Positions 19,917-29,196 of a stretch of 64,000 nucleotides of DNA are shown here, piece after piece. Source of the stretch: an uncultured Tateyamaria sp. (lineage in GTDB: Bacteria; Pseudomonadota; Alphaproteobacteria; Rhodobacterales; Rhodobacteraceae); assembly GCF_947503705.1 (NCBI RefSeq), contig NZ_CANNES010000005.1:124001-188000 (forward strand). Reading direction: 5' to 3'. Below the pieces are notes generated by a model that searched no databases, was not told where the DNA came from, and saw only the letters and a program-made list of their open reading frames with translations. Both the position numbers and the translations under genes were made by a program. Position 1 is the stretch's first letter, and each line of letters opens with the position of its first letter.

Positions 19917-21587
19917 ATGAGCAGTGAACGATTGATCTATCTGCCCCTTGGTGGGGCGGGTGAAATTGGCATGAATGCCTATGTGTATGGCTATGGCGCC
20001 CCGGATCAGGAACGCCTGATCGTGGTGGACCTTGGCGTGACCTTTCCCGATATGGACGGCTCGCCCGGGGTGGACCTGATCCTGCCCGACATCACATGGC
20101 TGGCAGAGCGCAAAGACCGCATTGACGGGGTGTTTATCACCCACGCCCACGAGGACCATGTGGGGGCCGTGTCGCACACCTATGAACAATTGGGCGCGCC
20201 GGTTTATGCGCGGCCGTTCACGGCCAATATCGCGCGGCGCAAGCTGAGCGAATATGGCCATCCGGACAAGGCAGTGACCGTTGCAGGCACCTGGCCCGAA
20301 ACCGTGACGGCGGGGCCCTTTACCGTGGGCTTTTTGCCCATGTCCCACTCGATCCCCGAAAGTGCGGCCCTGATCATCGACACCCCTGAGGGCCGCGTGA
20401 TCCATTCCGGGGATTTCAAGCTGGACGAGACACCGCTTGTCGGTGAACCCTTTGACCCCGACCTTTGGGCTGATGTCAGCAAGGATGGCGTCAAGGCGCT
20501 GGTCTGCGACAGCACCAACATCTTTTCGCCCCATGCCGGCCGGTCCGAGGCGACCCTTGGCCCGGAGATTGAAAAGCTGATCCGGGGCCATACCGAAGGG
20601 GTGGTGGTTGCGACCACGTTTGCGTCGAACGTGGCGCGGGTGAAAACCCTGGCCGAGGCGGGCGAGCGGGCAGGGCGGTCGATTGTCTTGCTGGGTAGGG
20701 CCATGCGCCGGATGATCGAGGCATCGATCGAGACGGGCGTGTTGAAAGACTTCCCGCCAGTGATCAGCCCTGAGGATGCGCGCAATGTTCCGCGCGAAAA
20801 CCTGATGCTTCTGGTCACGGGTTCGCAGGGCGAGCGTCGCGCTGCGTCCGCCCAACTGGCCAATGGCAAGTATATGGGGCTTGAGTTGAAAGAGGGTGAT
20901 CTGTTCCTGTTTTCCTCAAAAACCATCCCCGGTAACGAGCGTGGTGTGATCCGCATCATGAATCAACTGTCTGAAAAAGGTGTCGATGTGGTTGATGATT
21001 CCTCAGGTCTCTATCATGTGTCGGGCCATGCCAACCGCCCCGATCTGGAGCGGTTACAGGATATCGTGAACCCGCAGATCGTGGTGCCCATGCACGGCGA
21101 ACACCGTCACCTGCGCGAGCATGTGAAGCTGACAGAGGCCAAGGGCCGTCGCGGAGTGTTGGCAGTCAACGGGATGATGATTGACCTGTCGGGCAACGCG
21201 CCCACAGTTGCGGAGTATATCGAGACAGGGCGCACGTACCTGGACGGCTCGGTGCAGATCGGAGCGCTGGACGGTGTCGTGCGTGATCGGATCCGCATGG
21301 CGCTGAACGGGCATGTTCTGGTCACGCTGATCCTGGACGAGGCGGATGAGCCGCTGGGGGAGCCGTGGTGTGAAACCATGGGTCTGCCCGAAACTGGCCG
21401 GTCCAAGGCAGCGCTGGTCGAAGTGCTGGAGGCGGATCTCAGCCAGTTTCTCGGTCGGGCCGATGCCAAGACATTGCGCGACGATGGCCCGCTGGAGGAA
21501 GCGTTGCGCCGGATCGTGCGCAAGACGGGCCAGGACGAGATTGGAAAGAAACCCGAAGTAACGGTTGTGATCAGCCGGATGCACTAA
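19917..21587 (+). CDS. rnj: Ribonuclease J
   Basis: RNase J is a metallo-beta-lactamase/beta-CASP nuclease with endonuclease and 5'-3' exonuclease activity in mRNA decay and rRNA maturation. The 556-residue product has the zinc-site motif HAHEDH (76-81), further histidines in MSHSIPES and IHSGDFKLD, and a beta-CASP domain with TGSQGERRAA. The end of the beta-lactamase part is marked by VPMHGEHRHLREH. A C-terminal alpha/beta domain follows. It ends the + strand run at a strong terminator. Confidence 0.96.
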   Translation: MSSERLIYLPLGGAGEIGMNAYVYGYGAPDQERLIVVDLGVTFPDMDGSPGVDLILPDITWLAERKDRIDGVFITHAHEDHVGAVSHTYEQLGAPVYARPFTANIARRKLSEYGHPDKAVTVAGTWPETVTAGPFTVGFLPMSHSIPESAALIIDTPEGRVIHSGDFKLDETPLVGEPFDPDLWADVSKDGVKALVCDSTNIFSPHAGRSEATLGPEIEKLIRGHTEGVVVATTFASNVARVKTLAEAGERAGRSIVLLGRAMRRMIEASIETGVLKDFPPVISPEDARNVPRENLMLLVTGSQGERRAASAQLANGKYMGLELKEGDLFLFSSKTIPGNERGVIRIMNQLSEKGVDVVDDSSGLYHVSGHANRPDLERLQDIVNPQIVVPMHGEHRHLREHVKLTEAKGRRGVLAVNGMMIDLSGNAPTVAEYIETGRTYLDGSVQIGALDGVVRDRIRMALNGHVLVTLILDEADEPLGEPWCETMGLPETGRSKAALVEVLEADLSQFLGRADAKTLRDDGPLEEALRRIVRKTGQDEIGKKPEVTVVISRMH

Positions 21588-21605
21588 GGTTCCGGTGTTA
21601 TGAAA

Positions 21606-21636
21606 TGAAAAAGGCGGGCCATGGCCCGCCTTTTTT
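21606..21636. terminator. Bidirectional Rho-independent terminator
   Basis: A 10-base perfect stem (AAGGCGGGCC / GGCCCGCCTT, 21611-21630) has no unpaired base inside the dyad. It is preceded by a run of A and followed by TTTTTT, so it reads as an intrinsic terminator on both strands. It lies between the convergent rnj (+) and DEAD-box helicase (-) and should stop both. Confidence 0.93.
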
Positions 21637-21654
21637 GTATCTCACAACAGGTCC

Positions 21655-23106
21655 TTAGCTGGCCCGCCGCTCCTCGAAGCTGAGTTCGATAAAGCTGGGC
21701 GTGTGATCGCCCAGGCCCACGACCTTGTTGCCGCCACGTTCATCTCGGCTGGAGGAAGACCGGCTCCGACTGGACGAGGAAGACCGGCTCCGGCTGGATG
21801 TGGATTTGGGTTTTTCGGCGACAGGCTCAGGCGCTGTCGTGGTTTCTGCGGGTGCAGGCTCCGCCTTGGGGGTGCGGGGGGCACGTGGTGCGCGCGTCGC
21901 CTTTGGCTTTTCCTCGGCGGCGTCCTTGGGGGCCTCTGCGGCCTCCGATCTGCCCTTGGCCAGCGGATTGTCGATGCGCGGAATAGCCTTTTGGATCAGC
22001 TTTTCGATGTCCTCAAAATTCCGCTCGTCCCGGGGCACGCAGATCATGATTGCTTTGCCATCGCGCCCGGCGCGACCGGTGCGGCCAATGCGGTGCACAT
22101 AGTCTTCGGCGTGGCTGGGCACATCGAAGTTGAACACGTGGCTGACCGACGGCACGTCCAGACCGCGTGCCGCCACATCAGAAGCCACAAGGAAGCGCAA
22201 ATCGCCATTACGGAACCCTTCGAGGGTGCGCGTCCGTTGGGACTGGTCCAGATCGCCGTGGATAGGGGCCGCATCATATTTGTATTTTGTCAAAGACTTA
22301 GCGACGATGTCCACATCGGTCTTGCGGTTGCAAAAGATGATCGCGTTGGTACATTTCTCGCCTTCGGCGTCGATCAGCATGCGCAGCACTTTACGCTTTT
22401 CCGATGCTTCACGATCCTTGCGCGATCCTTTGAACATGACAACGCCCTGTTCGATGGTCTCGGAGGCCGTGGCTTGACGCGCCACCTCAATCCGCTCGGG
22501 ATTGCTGAGGAAGGTGTTGGTGATCCGCTCGATCTCTGGCGCCATGGTGGCAGAGAAGAAGAGGGTCTGGCGGGTGAAAGGTGTGAGGCCGAAAATCCGT
22601 TCAATATCAGGGATAAAGCCCATATCGAGCATCCGGTCCGCTTCATCCACGACCATGACTTTTACATCATTCAGGATCAGCTTGCCACGCTCGAAATGGT
22701 CGAGCAGGCGACCGGGTGTGGCGATGAGGACGTCGACGCCCTTGTCGATCAGGATATCCTGTTCCTTGAACGAAACGCCGCCGATCAGCAATGCTTTGGT
22801 CAGCTTCACATGCTTGGCATAGGTGTCGAAGTTTTCGGCGACCTGGGCGGCCAGTTCGCGTGTGGGGCACAGCACAAGGCTGCGCGGCATCCGGGCGCGC
22901 GCACGACCACGGGCGAGCATGGTGATGAGGGGCAGGGTGAAGCTGGCGGTTTTGCCGGTGCCGGTCTGGGCGATACCCAAAACGTCACGCCCCTCAAGGG
23001 CGGGGGGAATCGCGCCTGCCTGGATCGGAGTGGGGGTTTCGTACCCCGCCTCTTCGATCGCTTTGAGGACTTTGGAATTCAGATTCAGATCAGAGAATTT
23101 TGTCAT
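21655..23106 (-). CDS. DEAD-box ATP-dependent RNA helicase (RhlE-like)
   Basis: This 483-residue helicase remodels RNA duplexes with ATP. The Q motif is near residue 28 (TPIQAGAIPPAL), motif I is AQTGTGKT (46-53), and motif II VDEADRML, motif III SAT and motif VI HRIGRTGRAGR are all present. The C-terminal tail of about 90 residues is low complexity: Ala/Pro/Glu-rich, then Ser/Arg repeats, a usual RNA-binding type of extension. The gene is monocistronic, ending at the shared terminator. The 124 bp upstream hold its promoter region and a short dyad. RhlE is the closest subfamily by appearance. Confidence 0.93.
   Translation of the reverse strand: MTKFSDLNLNSKVLKAIEEAGYETPTPIQAGAIPPALEGRDVLGIAQTGTGKTASFTLPLITMLARGRARARMPRSLVLCPTRELAAQVAENFDTYAKHVKLTKALLIGGVSFKEQDILIDKGVDVLIATPGRLLDHFERGKLILNDVKVMVVDEADRMLDMGFIPDIERIFGLTPFTRQTLFFSATMAPEIERITNTFLSNPERIEVARQATASETIEQGVVMFKGSRKDREASEKRKVLRMLIDAEGEKCTNAIIFCNRKTDVDIVAKSLTKYKYDAAPIHGDLDQSQRTRTLEGFRNGDLRFLVASDVAARGLDVPSVSHVFNFDVPSHAEDYVHRIGRTGRAGRDGKAIMICVPRDERNFEDIEKLIQKAIPRIDNPLAKGRSEAAEAPKDAAEEKPKATRAPRAPRTPKAEPAPAETTTAPEPVAEKPKSTSSRSRSSSSSRSRSSSSRDERGGNKVVGLGDHTPSFIELSFEERRAS
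21752..21798 (-). repeat. 24-bp tandem repeat inside the helicase tail
   Basis: Two copies of a 23-base unit with period 24 (21752-21774 and 21776-21798) differ at one base. On the minus strand they encode the repeated Ser/Arg block near the C-terminus. The period is a multiple of three, so gain or loss of a unit would keep the frame. This makes the tail length a likely variable site between strains. Confidence 0.7.
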
Positions 23107-23177
23107 GTATATCCGTGGGTTGCGGACACTGACTTGGCCCGCGGCGTCTGCTCATGTCGGCCCGACTGGCCCAAGAG

Positions 23178-23192
23178 GGGGCACCGTGCCCC
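23178..23192. repeat. Short GC palindrome upstream of the helicase gene
   Basis: GGGGCAC (23178-23184) and GTGCCCC (23186-23192) form a perfect dyad around one base, in the 124-bp gap between the helicase start and the glycosyltransferase stop. No T-run follows on either strand, so it is not a classical terminator. It might be an operator or a structural element of the helicase leader. Confidence 0.4.
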
Positions 23193-23230
23193 AACATGTT
23201 GCGCGTCCATAACAAAGGCGCTGCTTGGCG

Positions 23231-24166
23231 TCAAACGAACGCGTCCGGGAAGTGTTTTTGGGCCACAGTGTCGAGGTCCAGATCGACCTCTCGCAACAGG
23301 CCGTGTTTGTCGAGACGGGCGCGCATGTCGGGGCTGTCCCCGACCACTTCGTCGTAGAAATGGCGCAGCCCTTCTTCTCCCGCATCGGCTATGATCGCGA
23401 GAAACAGATCATGCAGGTTCATGCCCCCCTTTTCCGGGGCTTTGACGCCTTTCAACTCCGCCCGGTACGAGCCTTTGTCCAACCGGTAGTCAAAGGAGGC
23501 GCGCCATGCTTCCCACGACTTGGCGTGACAATGGGCAAGGTCGATCTGTGTCAATTCGGCCGCGTCCGGGATCATGACGTTGGCTTGAAACGCGTTGTGA
23601 ATTCTGACGGTGATATCCGGTAATCCACTGCGCACAAAGAGTTTTCCCGCAAGGTGGCTGAGAAACCCGCCGCGAATGTGCATGCCGAAATTGGGATAGA
23701 TCTGTTCCACAATGCCCTGCCGTTTGCTGTTGGCGGGAACGAACCCCTTGAAGGCGGTGGTTGACCCGCCCAACAACTCCATCGGGCGAACACGAGCCGA
23801 GGTCTGGTTCGCAGGCAATGCTGCCAGAACCTCGGAGATGGGCTGTTGCGGCACTAGGAATTCGTCGACGTCCATGTGGATCAGCCAATCGACCTCGGCC
23901 CGCCGGTTATAGGCGTGTGTGGCGTTATAGGTCTGGCGTACCTGGTGGCGTTTCGGGCGCGGGCAGCCCAGTTTTTGCCAATGCGCGCTGTCGCAGGTCT
24001 GTACCCGAATTTTTGGGTGGGCTTTCAACGGCTTGAACGCTTCCGCGTTGTCCTCATCCAGGAAAATATAGAGCCGATGTGCGCCCTGTTCGAGGTGATA
24101 GGCCGCAAAGCGCAGGATGTCGCTTGCGGGCGCAAGGATCGTCGCAGTCAGGCCCCAACGTGTCAT
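23231..24166 (-). CDS. Glycosyltransferase family 2-like protein
   Basis: The 311-residue product has the layout of the roseobacter family 2/92-type glycosyltransferases: an N-terminal nucleotide-binding fold starting WGLTATILAP, an IFLDED strand, and the metal-binding motif IHMDVDEF with Asp99 and Asp101. A helical C-terminus contains a DYRLDKGSYR segment. It has no signal peptide or membrane helix. Its start directly abuts the stop of a paralogous gene upstream, and the two share the DYRLDKGSYR type of motif. Sugar and acceptor are unknown; a role in surface polysaccharide is inferred from the family. Confidence 0.8.
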   Translation of the reverse strand: MTRWGLTATILAPASDILRFAAYHLEQGAHRLYIFLDEDNAEAFKPLKAHPKIRVQTCDSAHWQKLGCPRPKRHQVRQTYNATHAYNRRAEVDWLIHMDVDEFLVPQQPISEVLAALPANQTSARVRPMELLGGSTTAFKGFVPANSKRQGIVEQIYPNFGMHIRGGFLSHLAGKLFVRSGLPDITVRIHNAFQANVMIPDAAELTQIDLAHCHAKSWEAWRASFDYRLDKGSYRAELKGVKAPEKGGMNLHDLFLAIIADAGEEGLRHFYDEVVGDSPDMRARLDKHGLLREVDLDLDTVAQKHFPDAFV

Positions 24167-25123
24167 TCATTTCCCTTCGATGTCGCCGAAATGGCGGGCG
24201 ACCTTGGCATCCAGATCAAGTGTCGCGGTGACCAGCATGTCATGGGCGTCCAGCAGGTCAAGGCGTTCGGGGCTCGCCACGGACATCTCGGTGTGGAAGT
24301 GGCGCAAGGCCGGGATGCCTCCATCCTCCAGCAGGGTTTTTATCAGACCGCCCAATGGGTTAAATCGCCCCTTGCGGTTGCGATAACTGCCCTTGTCCAG
24401 ACGGTACATGATGTGGCGGTGGAAGGTTTCCCAGTCGGGGGCGTGGGCGTGGCCGATCTCCAGCCCTGGAACGTGCGTGCCGGTGTTCACGACTTTGCCG
24501 TGATGGCGCAAAGCATGTATGCCAAGACGGACACCATCGAGGCCCGTGCGGGCGATGTTCTTGGGGCTTTGCGTGCTGATGAAGCCACCCGCGACATGCT
24601 CACCATAGGTGGGATAGATCTGGCGCAGGGCGGCCTTGGGTCCTGTGCGTTTGAAGTGGTGAGGGTCGCCTGCAGTATCGAGCATTTCAACAGGCGCCAT
24701 GGCGATGTGGGTGGCACTGGGGTCAGCTGCGGCGAGTAGGGGCTTTATCGGGCCGGGCGCCAGAACGAATTCATCGACATCAATATGGGCGAGCCAGTCC
24801 AGGGTGCTGATCCGGTAGATGCGAGTTGCATTAAAAGCTTGACGTAACTGATGGCTTTCCCTCAGCTTCTCCGGTTTACCCGCCCAATAGGCATCGTTGC
24901 ATTGATGCACGCGCACGCGGGGATGCGAGAGCCGTTCGGCCAGTGCCGGATCGGGCAAATCCAGATGCAGATGGACCCGGTGCGCACCCATATCAAGGTA
25001 AAATGCTGCGAAACGTGCCACCTGTTCCAGCGGTGCCTTTACCGTCGAAACAATGCCCCAGCGCAGTTTGTCGGGGTCGGTTTGCACCGGTCCGGGCACG
25101 GCCAAGGCGACGCCACCCGCCAC
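24167..25123 (-). CDS. Glycosyltransferase family 2-like protein
   Basis: This is a paralogue of the next gene downstream: 318 residues, same order of motifs (RWGIVSTVKAP, HLHLDLPD, AHIDVDEFV with Asp115 and Asp117, MYRLDKGSYR). It starts at a GTG only 3 bp after the prfC stop and has an extra N-terminal piece of about 20 residues; a later start near residue 21 cannot be excluded. The downstream copy follows with no gap. The pair is probably a tandem duplication that has diverged well beyond close similarity. Confidence 0.78.
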   Translation of the reverse strand: MAGGVALAVPGPVQTDPDKLRWGIVSTVKAPLEQVARFAAFYLDMGAHRVHLHLDLPDPALAERLSHPRVRVHQCNDAYWAGKPEKLRESHQLRQAFNATRIYRISTLDWLAHIDVDEFVLAPGPIKPLLAAADPSATHIAMAPVEMLDTAGDPHHFKRTGPKAALRQIYPTYGEHVAGGFISTQSPKNIARTGLDGVRLGIHALRHHGKVVNTGTHVPGLEIGHAHAPDWETFHRHIMYRLDKGSYRNRKGRFNPLGGLIKTLLEDGGIPALRHFHTEMSVASPERLDLLDAHDMLVTATLDLDAKVARHFGDIEGK

Positions 25124-25126
25124 GGC

Positions 25127-26737
25127 CTAGACCATCATTTCCTTGGTCGCCGTCAGCTTTACGTCCGGGTAGTCGCGGTCGACGCGGTCGATATCCCATT
25201 GCAGCCGGGTGAGGTAGACAACGTCGCCATCATGATCATGGGCGATGTGCTGTTTGTTGGCTTCGGTAAACTTATCAACGGCTTGTCGGTCGCCATTCAC
25301 CCAGCGGGCCGAGGTGAATTGTGAGGCTTCGAACCGTACGGGCAACCCGTATTCCAGTTCGATCCTGCTTGCCAATACCTCAAACTGCAATGCGCCCACG
25401 ACGCCCACGATGAACCCCGAGCCGATGGAGGGTTTGAAGACTTTCGCGGCGCCTTCCTCCGCAAATTGCATCAGCGCTTTTTCCAGATGTTTCGCCTTAA
25501 GCGGATCACCGGCCCGCACCCCTTGCAGCAACTCGGGGGCAAAGGAGGGAATACCGGTCACGCGCAGCGCTTCGCCTTCGGTCAACGTGTCACCGATGCG
25601 CAGTTGGCCGTGGTTCGGGATGCCGATAATGTCGCCGGCCCAAGCTTCTTCAGCCAATTCACGGTCAGAGGCGAGGAACATGACCGGGTTGGAAATCGCC
25701 ATCGGTTTTTTCGTGCGCACATGGGTCAGTTTCATGCCGCGTTTGAAGTGGCCGGAGGCCATGCGGACAAAGGCGACACGGTCGCGGTGCTTGGGATCCA
25801 TGTTGGCCTGAACCTTGAAAACAAAGCCAGAGACCTTTGTTTCTTCTGGTAAAATCTGGCGTGGCTGCGCTTTTTGTACCTGCGGTTCGGGGCCATAGGT
25901 CGCGATGCCATCCATCAGTTCCTTGACCCCGAAGGAGTTGATGGCAGAACCAAACCAGATGGGTGTCAGCGACCCTTCGGCCATCAGTGCCGGGTCCAGC
26001 GGCGGCATCAGCTCGCGCACCATCTCCAGGTCTTCTTGCAGCTTCTCCAGCAGTTCAGCCGGCACATATTTTGCCAACTGTGGATCGTCCAAGCCATTGA
26101 TTTCGATGGACTCCGCAACCTTGTTGCGATCCGCTCGGTCCATCAGTTCAAGCCGGTCGCGCAAGATGTCGTAGCAGCCAATGAAATCACGGCCGACGCC
26201 GATCGGCCAGGAGGCGGGGGTCACGTCGATGGCCAGGTTTTCTTGAATTTCGTCAATGATCTCAAAGACGTCGCGGCTTTCGCGGTCCATCTTATTGCAA
26301 AAGGTCAGGATCGGCAGGTCGCGCATACGGCAGACCTCGAACAGCTTTTGGGTCTGGCTTTCGACGCCCTTGGCACCATCGATTACCATGATTGCCGCGT
26401 CAACGGCCGTAAGGGTCCGGTAGGTGTCTTCTGAGAAGTCGGAGTGACCGGGTGTATCCACAAGGTTAAAGCGGAACGTGTTGGCTTTGCTGGTAAAATC
26501 AAAGGACATGGCCGATGCCGAGACAGAGATACCTCTGTCTTTCTCCATTGCCATAAAGTCGGAACGGGTGCGCCGTGCCTCGCCCTTGGCGCGGACTTGA
26601 CCAGCCATTTGAATGGCCCCGCCAAAGAGCAGGAATTTCTCGGTCAGTGTCGTCTTGCCCGCATCGGGGTGCGAAATGATCGCAAAGGTGCGGCGACGGG
26701 CGATTTCGGGGGGCAGTTCGGGGCGATTGTCCAGCAT
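25127..26737 (-). CDS. prfC: Peptide chain release factor 3
   Basis: RF3 is the GTPase that removes RF1/RF2 from the ribosome after peptide release. From the ATG at 26737 the product is 536 residues, the normal size; an upstream in-frame start would add an Arg-rich, implausible leader. The G domain has SHPDAGKT (22-29), VDTPGHSDF (G3), FCNKMDR (G4), and the C-terminal domain contains the RFEASQF region. It is the first gene of a run with the two glycosyltransferases, which follow after 3 bp. Confidence 0.95.
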   Translation of the reverse strand: MLDNRPELPPEIARRRTFAIISHPDAGKTTLTEKFLLFGGAIQMAGQVRAKGEARRTRSDFMAMEKDRGISVSASAMSFDFTSKANTFRFNLVDTPGHSDFSEDTYRTLTAVDAAIMVIDGAKGVESQTQKLFEVCRMRDLPILTFCNKMDRESRDVFEIIDEIQENLAIDVTPASWPIGVGRDFIGCYDILRDRLELMDRADRNKVAESIEINGLDDPQLAKYVPAELLEKLQEDLEMVRELMPPLDPALMAEGSLTPIWFGSAINSFGVKELMDGIATYGPEPQVQKAQPRQILPEETKVSGFVFKVQANMDPKHRDRVAFVRMASGHFKRGMKLTHVRTKKPMAISNPVMFLASDRELAEEAWAGDIIGIPNHGQLRIGDTLTEGEALRVTGIPSFAPELLQGVRAGDPLKAKHLEKALMQFAEEGAAKVFKPSIGSGFIVGVVGALQFEVLASRIELEYGLPVRFEASQFTSARWVNGDRQAVDKFTEANKQHIAHDHDGDVVYLTRLQWDIDRVDRDYPDVKLTATKEMMV

Positions 26738-26790
26738 TCCTGCCCTATAACTCTGCCGCCGCGAGGGGGCAAGGCGGACTGGGACAAGGT

Positions 26791-26809
26791 ATTGCGCCGG
26801 TTGCGCAAT
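26791..26809. promoter_or_regulatory. Dyad in the prfC / SnoaL-like divergent promoter region
   Basis: ATTGCGC (26791-26797) and GCGCAAT (26803-26809) are perfect inverted arms around CGGTT. They lie in the 169-bp region between divergent prfC and the + strand SnoaL-like gene. A TTGACA hexamer at 26854-26859 could be the -35 of the + strand gene, though no good -10 is evident. The dyad could be a regulator site for either direction. Confidence 0.4.
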
Positions 26810-26906
26810 GCACAAAGTTCGATGCGATGCCGCAAGAGACGTCCTGACAAAAATTGACATGAGTGCCGGTTAGCCATGGACTATCAAACCAAGCGAGGAC
26901 GCTGAT

Positions 26907-27272
26907 ATGACTTTGAATGAAATTGCCAACGAATTGGTTGCAGGATGCCGTTCGGACCAGACCTTTGCGAACCTGGACAAGCTTTATGCCCCCGACGCTG
27001 TATCGGTCGAGCCGATTGATCATGGCGAGGGTCGTGAGGCGGTGGGCCTGGATGCGATCAAGGCCAAGCATGAGTGGTGGGACAGCACGTTTGAAATGCT
27101 GGGCGGCGAGATTTCCGACCCTATGCCACATGGCGACGACCGTTTCGCAGTGATCTTCGAGGTCAAGGCCAAGATGATCGCCACCGGCGAAGTGAGCGAC
27201 ATGAAAGAAGTCGCGGTGTATCACGTGGCCGATGGCAAGATCACCCGCGAGGAGTTCTTCTACTCTGAATAG
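26907..27272 (+). CDS. SnoaL-like (NTF2-fold) protein
   Basis: The 121-residue product has the NTF2/SnoaL-like pattern: an N-terminal helix pair, LYAPDAVSVEP, a long helix with AIKAKHEWWDSTF, then beta strands ending VYHVADGKITREEFFYSE. It is cytoplasmic. Members are often small isomerases, or proteins of unknown role, with active-site residues not fixed by family. It stands alone on the + strand and its stop is one base from the convergent Hint-protein stop, so no terminator fits between them. Confidence 0.75.
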   Translation: MTLNEIANELVAGCRSDQTFANLDKLYAPDAVSVEPIDHGEGREAVGLDAIKAKHEWWDSTFEMLGGEISDPMPHGDDRFAVIFEVKAKMIATGEVSDMKEVAVYHVADGKITREEFFYSE

Positions 27273-27273
27273 G

Positions 27274-28278
27274 TTATCGTGTGGAGGCCCGGCGCAGCAA
27301 CTCGGCGGCGTCGGGTCGGTCCAGCAGCGTTTCCTTGACGTCGAGGCCAGAAAGTCCGGCATCCGTTCCTTCGGTCAAACGCGCGCTGACCTCATCGGGT
27401 ACAACCGGTTTGGTGCGCGTGTCGATCAGCATGGATTCCGCCGCAATCCCTTCGGCATAGATGATCTGATGCGTGTCAAAGAGCAGTTCGAAATAGTCGA
27501 CAAATCCGCCATCCTGGACCGTCACGCTGTCACCGTTGACCAGATGCCGTGCCTTGACCAGCAGTTCGGAGCGTCCGGCGCCAAGCCGGTCCTCGCGCTG
27601 ATAGATGAACAGTCGGTGGTCGGGCGACACGATCAGGTCGTGCAGATTGTTGAGGGTTCCAGCCCGAATGCGGATAGGGGCGAAGTCGCCGACGGCGCGC
27701 ACAGTGGATTGGCCAATCCAACGCACTTCCTGGACCCCGTCATTGCGGGTCAGGACACGGTCGCCAACGCGCAGCTTTTCGATCGGGGTCTGCAAGCCGG
27801 AAGCCATGGTTATGTGCGTGCCCCGCGTGAAACGGGCGCAAGACAGGTGCGCAAACTTGGCCCGCGCACCCTCGCGGTCAATCCCGACCAGAGCATAGGG
27901 CGCGCGTGGCAAAAGCCCTGCCAAAGGCAGCAGATAGATGGCGTCGATATCGCCTGCGCCGTCCACTTCGACCAAGACCAGCGCATCGGTGATCTGCCCA
28001 TCAGGCGACATCAGCGTCAGGGCGCAATCGAGGTGAATGGCGGCCCCCGTCGTGCCAAGCGCGCTGCCCTCAGCCACGGTCAGATGCGTTTCGTCTGTGG
28101 CGTGCAGGGTGAGCCGTTCGGGCACAGCCGCAGGCGTCAGTTGATAGACATCGTCCAACATCAGCTCGGCCGCATAGGACAAGGGATCGCCCAGGTTGGC
28201 GCCTTGTGTCACCACAAAGCTGTCTGCGGCATAGACAGGCAAGCTTTGGGCGGGGCTGTTGTTTGGTGCGTGTTTCAT
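27274..28278 (-). CDS. Hint-domain protein lacking the usual catalytic Cys
   Basis: The 334-residue product starts at ATG 28278; the frame is open further upstream but without a good start. Residues about 145-290 form a Hint (hedgehog/intein-type) domain: RFTRGTHITMASG, then EKLRVGDRVLTRNDG, and SPDHRLFIYQ with its conserved His. Where the self-splicing nucleophile Cys normally precedes the FT pair, here there is Arg149, with a Cys two residues earlier at 147. The N-terminal part (1-140) is beta-rich with no signal peptide. Whether it self-cleaves is doubtful. Such proteins are abundant in roseobacters and often exported by type I systems. Confidence 0.8.
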   Translation of the reverse strand: MKHAPNNSPAQSLPVYAADSFVVTQGANLGDPLSYAAELMLDDVYQLTPAAVPERLTLHATDETHLTVAEGSALGTTGAAIHLDCALTLMSPDGQITDALVLVEVDGAGDIDAIYLLPLAGLLPRAPYALVGIDREGARAKFAHLSCARFTRGTHITMASGLQTPIEKLRVGDRVLTRNDGVQEVRWIGQSTVRAVGDFAPIRIRAGTLNNLHDLIVSPDHRLFIYQREDRLGAGRSELLVKARHLVNGDSVTVQDGGFVDYFELLFDTHQIIYAEGIAAESMLIDTRTKPVVPDEVSARLTEGTDAGLSGLDVKETLLDRPDAAELLRRASTR

Positions 28279-28416
28279 GGTCCGATGCGCCTGGGAATGC
28301 CAAGGCAGTAGCGTAGAATTGTGGCAGGTTGGGGTCAACGGTTCGGTCTTTTGCTGGCGCAAGTCGTGATGGACCGTTACCTCTGGGCCAAGCAACATGA
28401 GAGAGGGAGATTTGGA

Positions 28417-29196
28417 ATGGATCTGGGAATTGCAGGGAAACGGGCGGTGGTTTGTGCCTCATCCAAGGGGTTGGGGCTGGGCTGTGCCGAGGCGTTGGCA
28501 GAGGCCGGGTGCAATCTGGTGATGAACGCGCGTGGTGCGGAGGCGCTAGAGGCGTCGGCGTCAGCCCTTCGGGCCAAATACAGCGTGGATGTGGTCACCG
28601 TAGCCGCCGATGTCTCCACGGCCGAAGGGCAGGCGCAGCTTGTGGAGGCGGCGGGTGACGCGGATATTCTGGTCAACAACGCGGGAGGCCCCCCGCCGGG
28701 CATGTGGACCGATTGGGACCGCGACGATTTCATCAAGGCACTGGATGCCAATATGCTGGCCCCCATTGCGCTGATCAAAGCGTTGGTGCCCGGCATGATG
28801 GAGCGTGGGTGGGGCCGGGTGGTCAACATCACCTCGCAATCCGTCAAAGCCCCGATCCCTGTGCTTGGGCTGTCGAATTCGGCGCGTACGGGGCTGACCG
28901 GGTATGTTGCGGGCACCTCGCGGCAGGTGGCAGGTAAGGGCGTGACCATCAACAACCTGCTGCCCGGCATTCATGCAACCGACCGTGCCGATGCGTTGGA
29001 TGGCGGTGTCGTCAAGGCGCAGGGCATCACGATTGAAGAGGCTCGTGCAAGCCGCGCGGCGACGATTCCGGCAGGCCGCTATGGCACGCGCGAAGAGTTC
29101 GGCGCGGCCTGTGCTTTCCTGTGCTCGACCCATGCAGGCTTTATCGTGGGGCAGAACCTGCTTTTGGACGGCGGCGCCACGGTGGCAACAATCTGA
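28417..29196 (+). CDS. SDR-family protein with altered catalytic residues
   Basis: The ATG at 28417 follows GAGGGAGA. The 259-residue product is a Rossmann-fold short-chain dehydrogenase by layout: a nucleotide loop CASSKGLGLG replacing the usual TGxxxGxG, NNAG at about 87-90, the strand VVNITSQS with Ser, and a C-terminal GQNLLLDGG. At the place of the catalytic YxxxK is SNSAR, so Tyr and Lys are replaced by Ser and Arg. Homologues with such changes are known and often called 3-oxoacyl reductase-like. Activity as an ordinary dehydrogenase is therefore uncertain. The stop overlaps the next ATG. Confidence 0.85.
   Translation: MDLGIAGKRAVVCASSKGLGLGCAEALAEAGCNLVMNARGAEALEASASALRAKYSVDVVTVAADVSTAEGQAQLVEAAGDADILVNNAGGPPPGMWTDWDRDDFIKALDANMLAPIALIKALVPGMMERGWGRVVNITSQSVKAPIPVLGLSNSARTGLTGYVAGTSRQVAGKGVTINNLLPGIHATDRADALDGGVVKAQGITIEEARASRAATIPAGRYGTREEFGAACAFLCSTHAGFIVGQNLLLDGGATVATI

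Noticed and set aside
27274-28278. Intein or inteins interrupting a host gene
   Set aside because: The Hint domain is the C-terminal half of a standalone secreted-type protein, not an insert between halves of a conserved enzyme; dnaB is uninterrupted as well.
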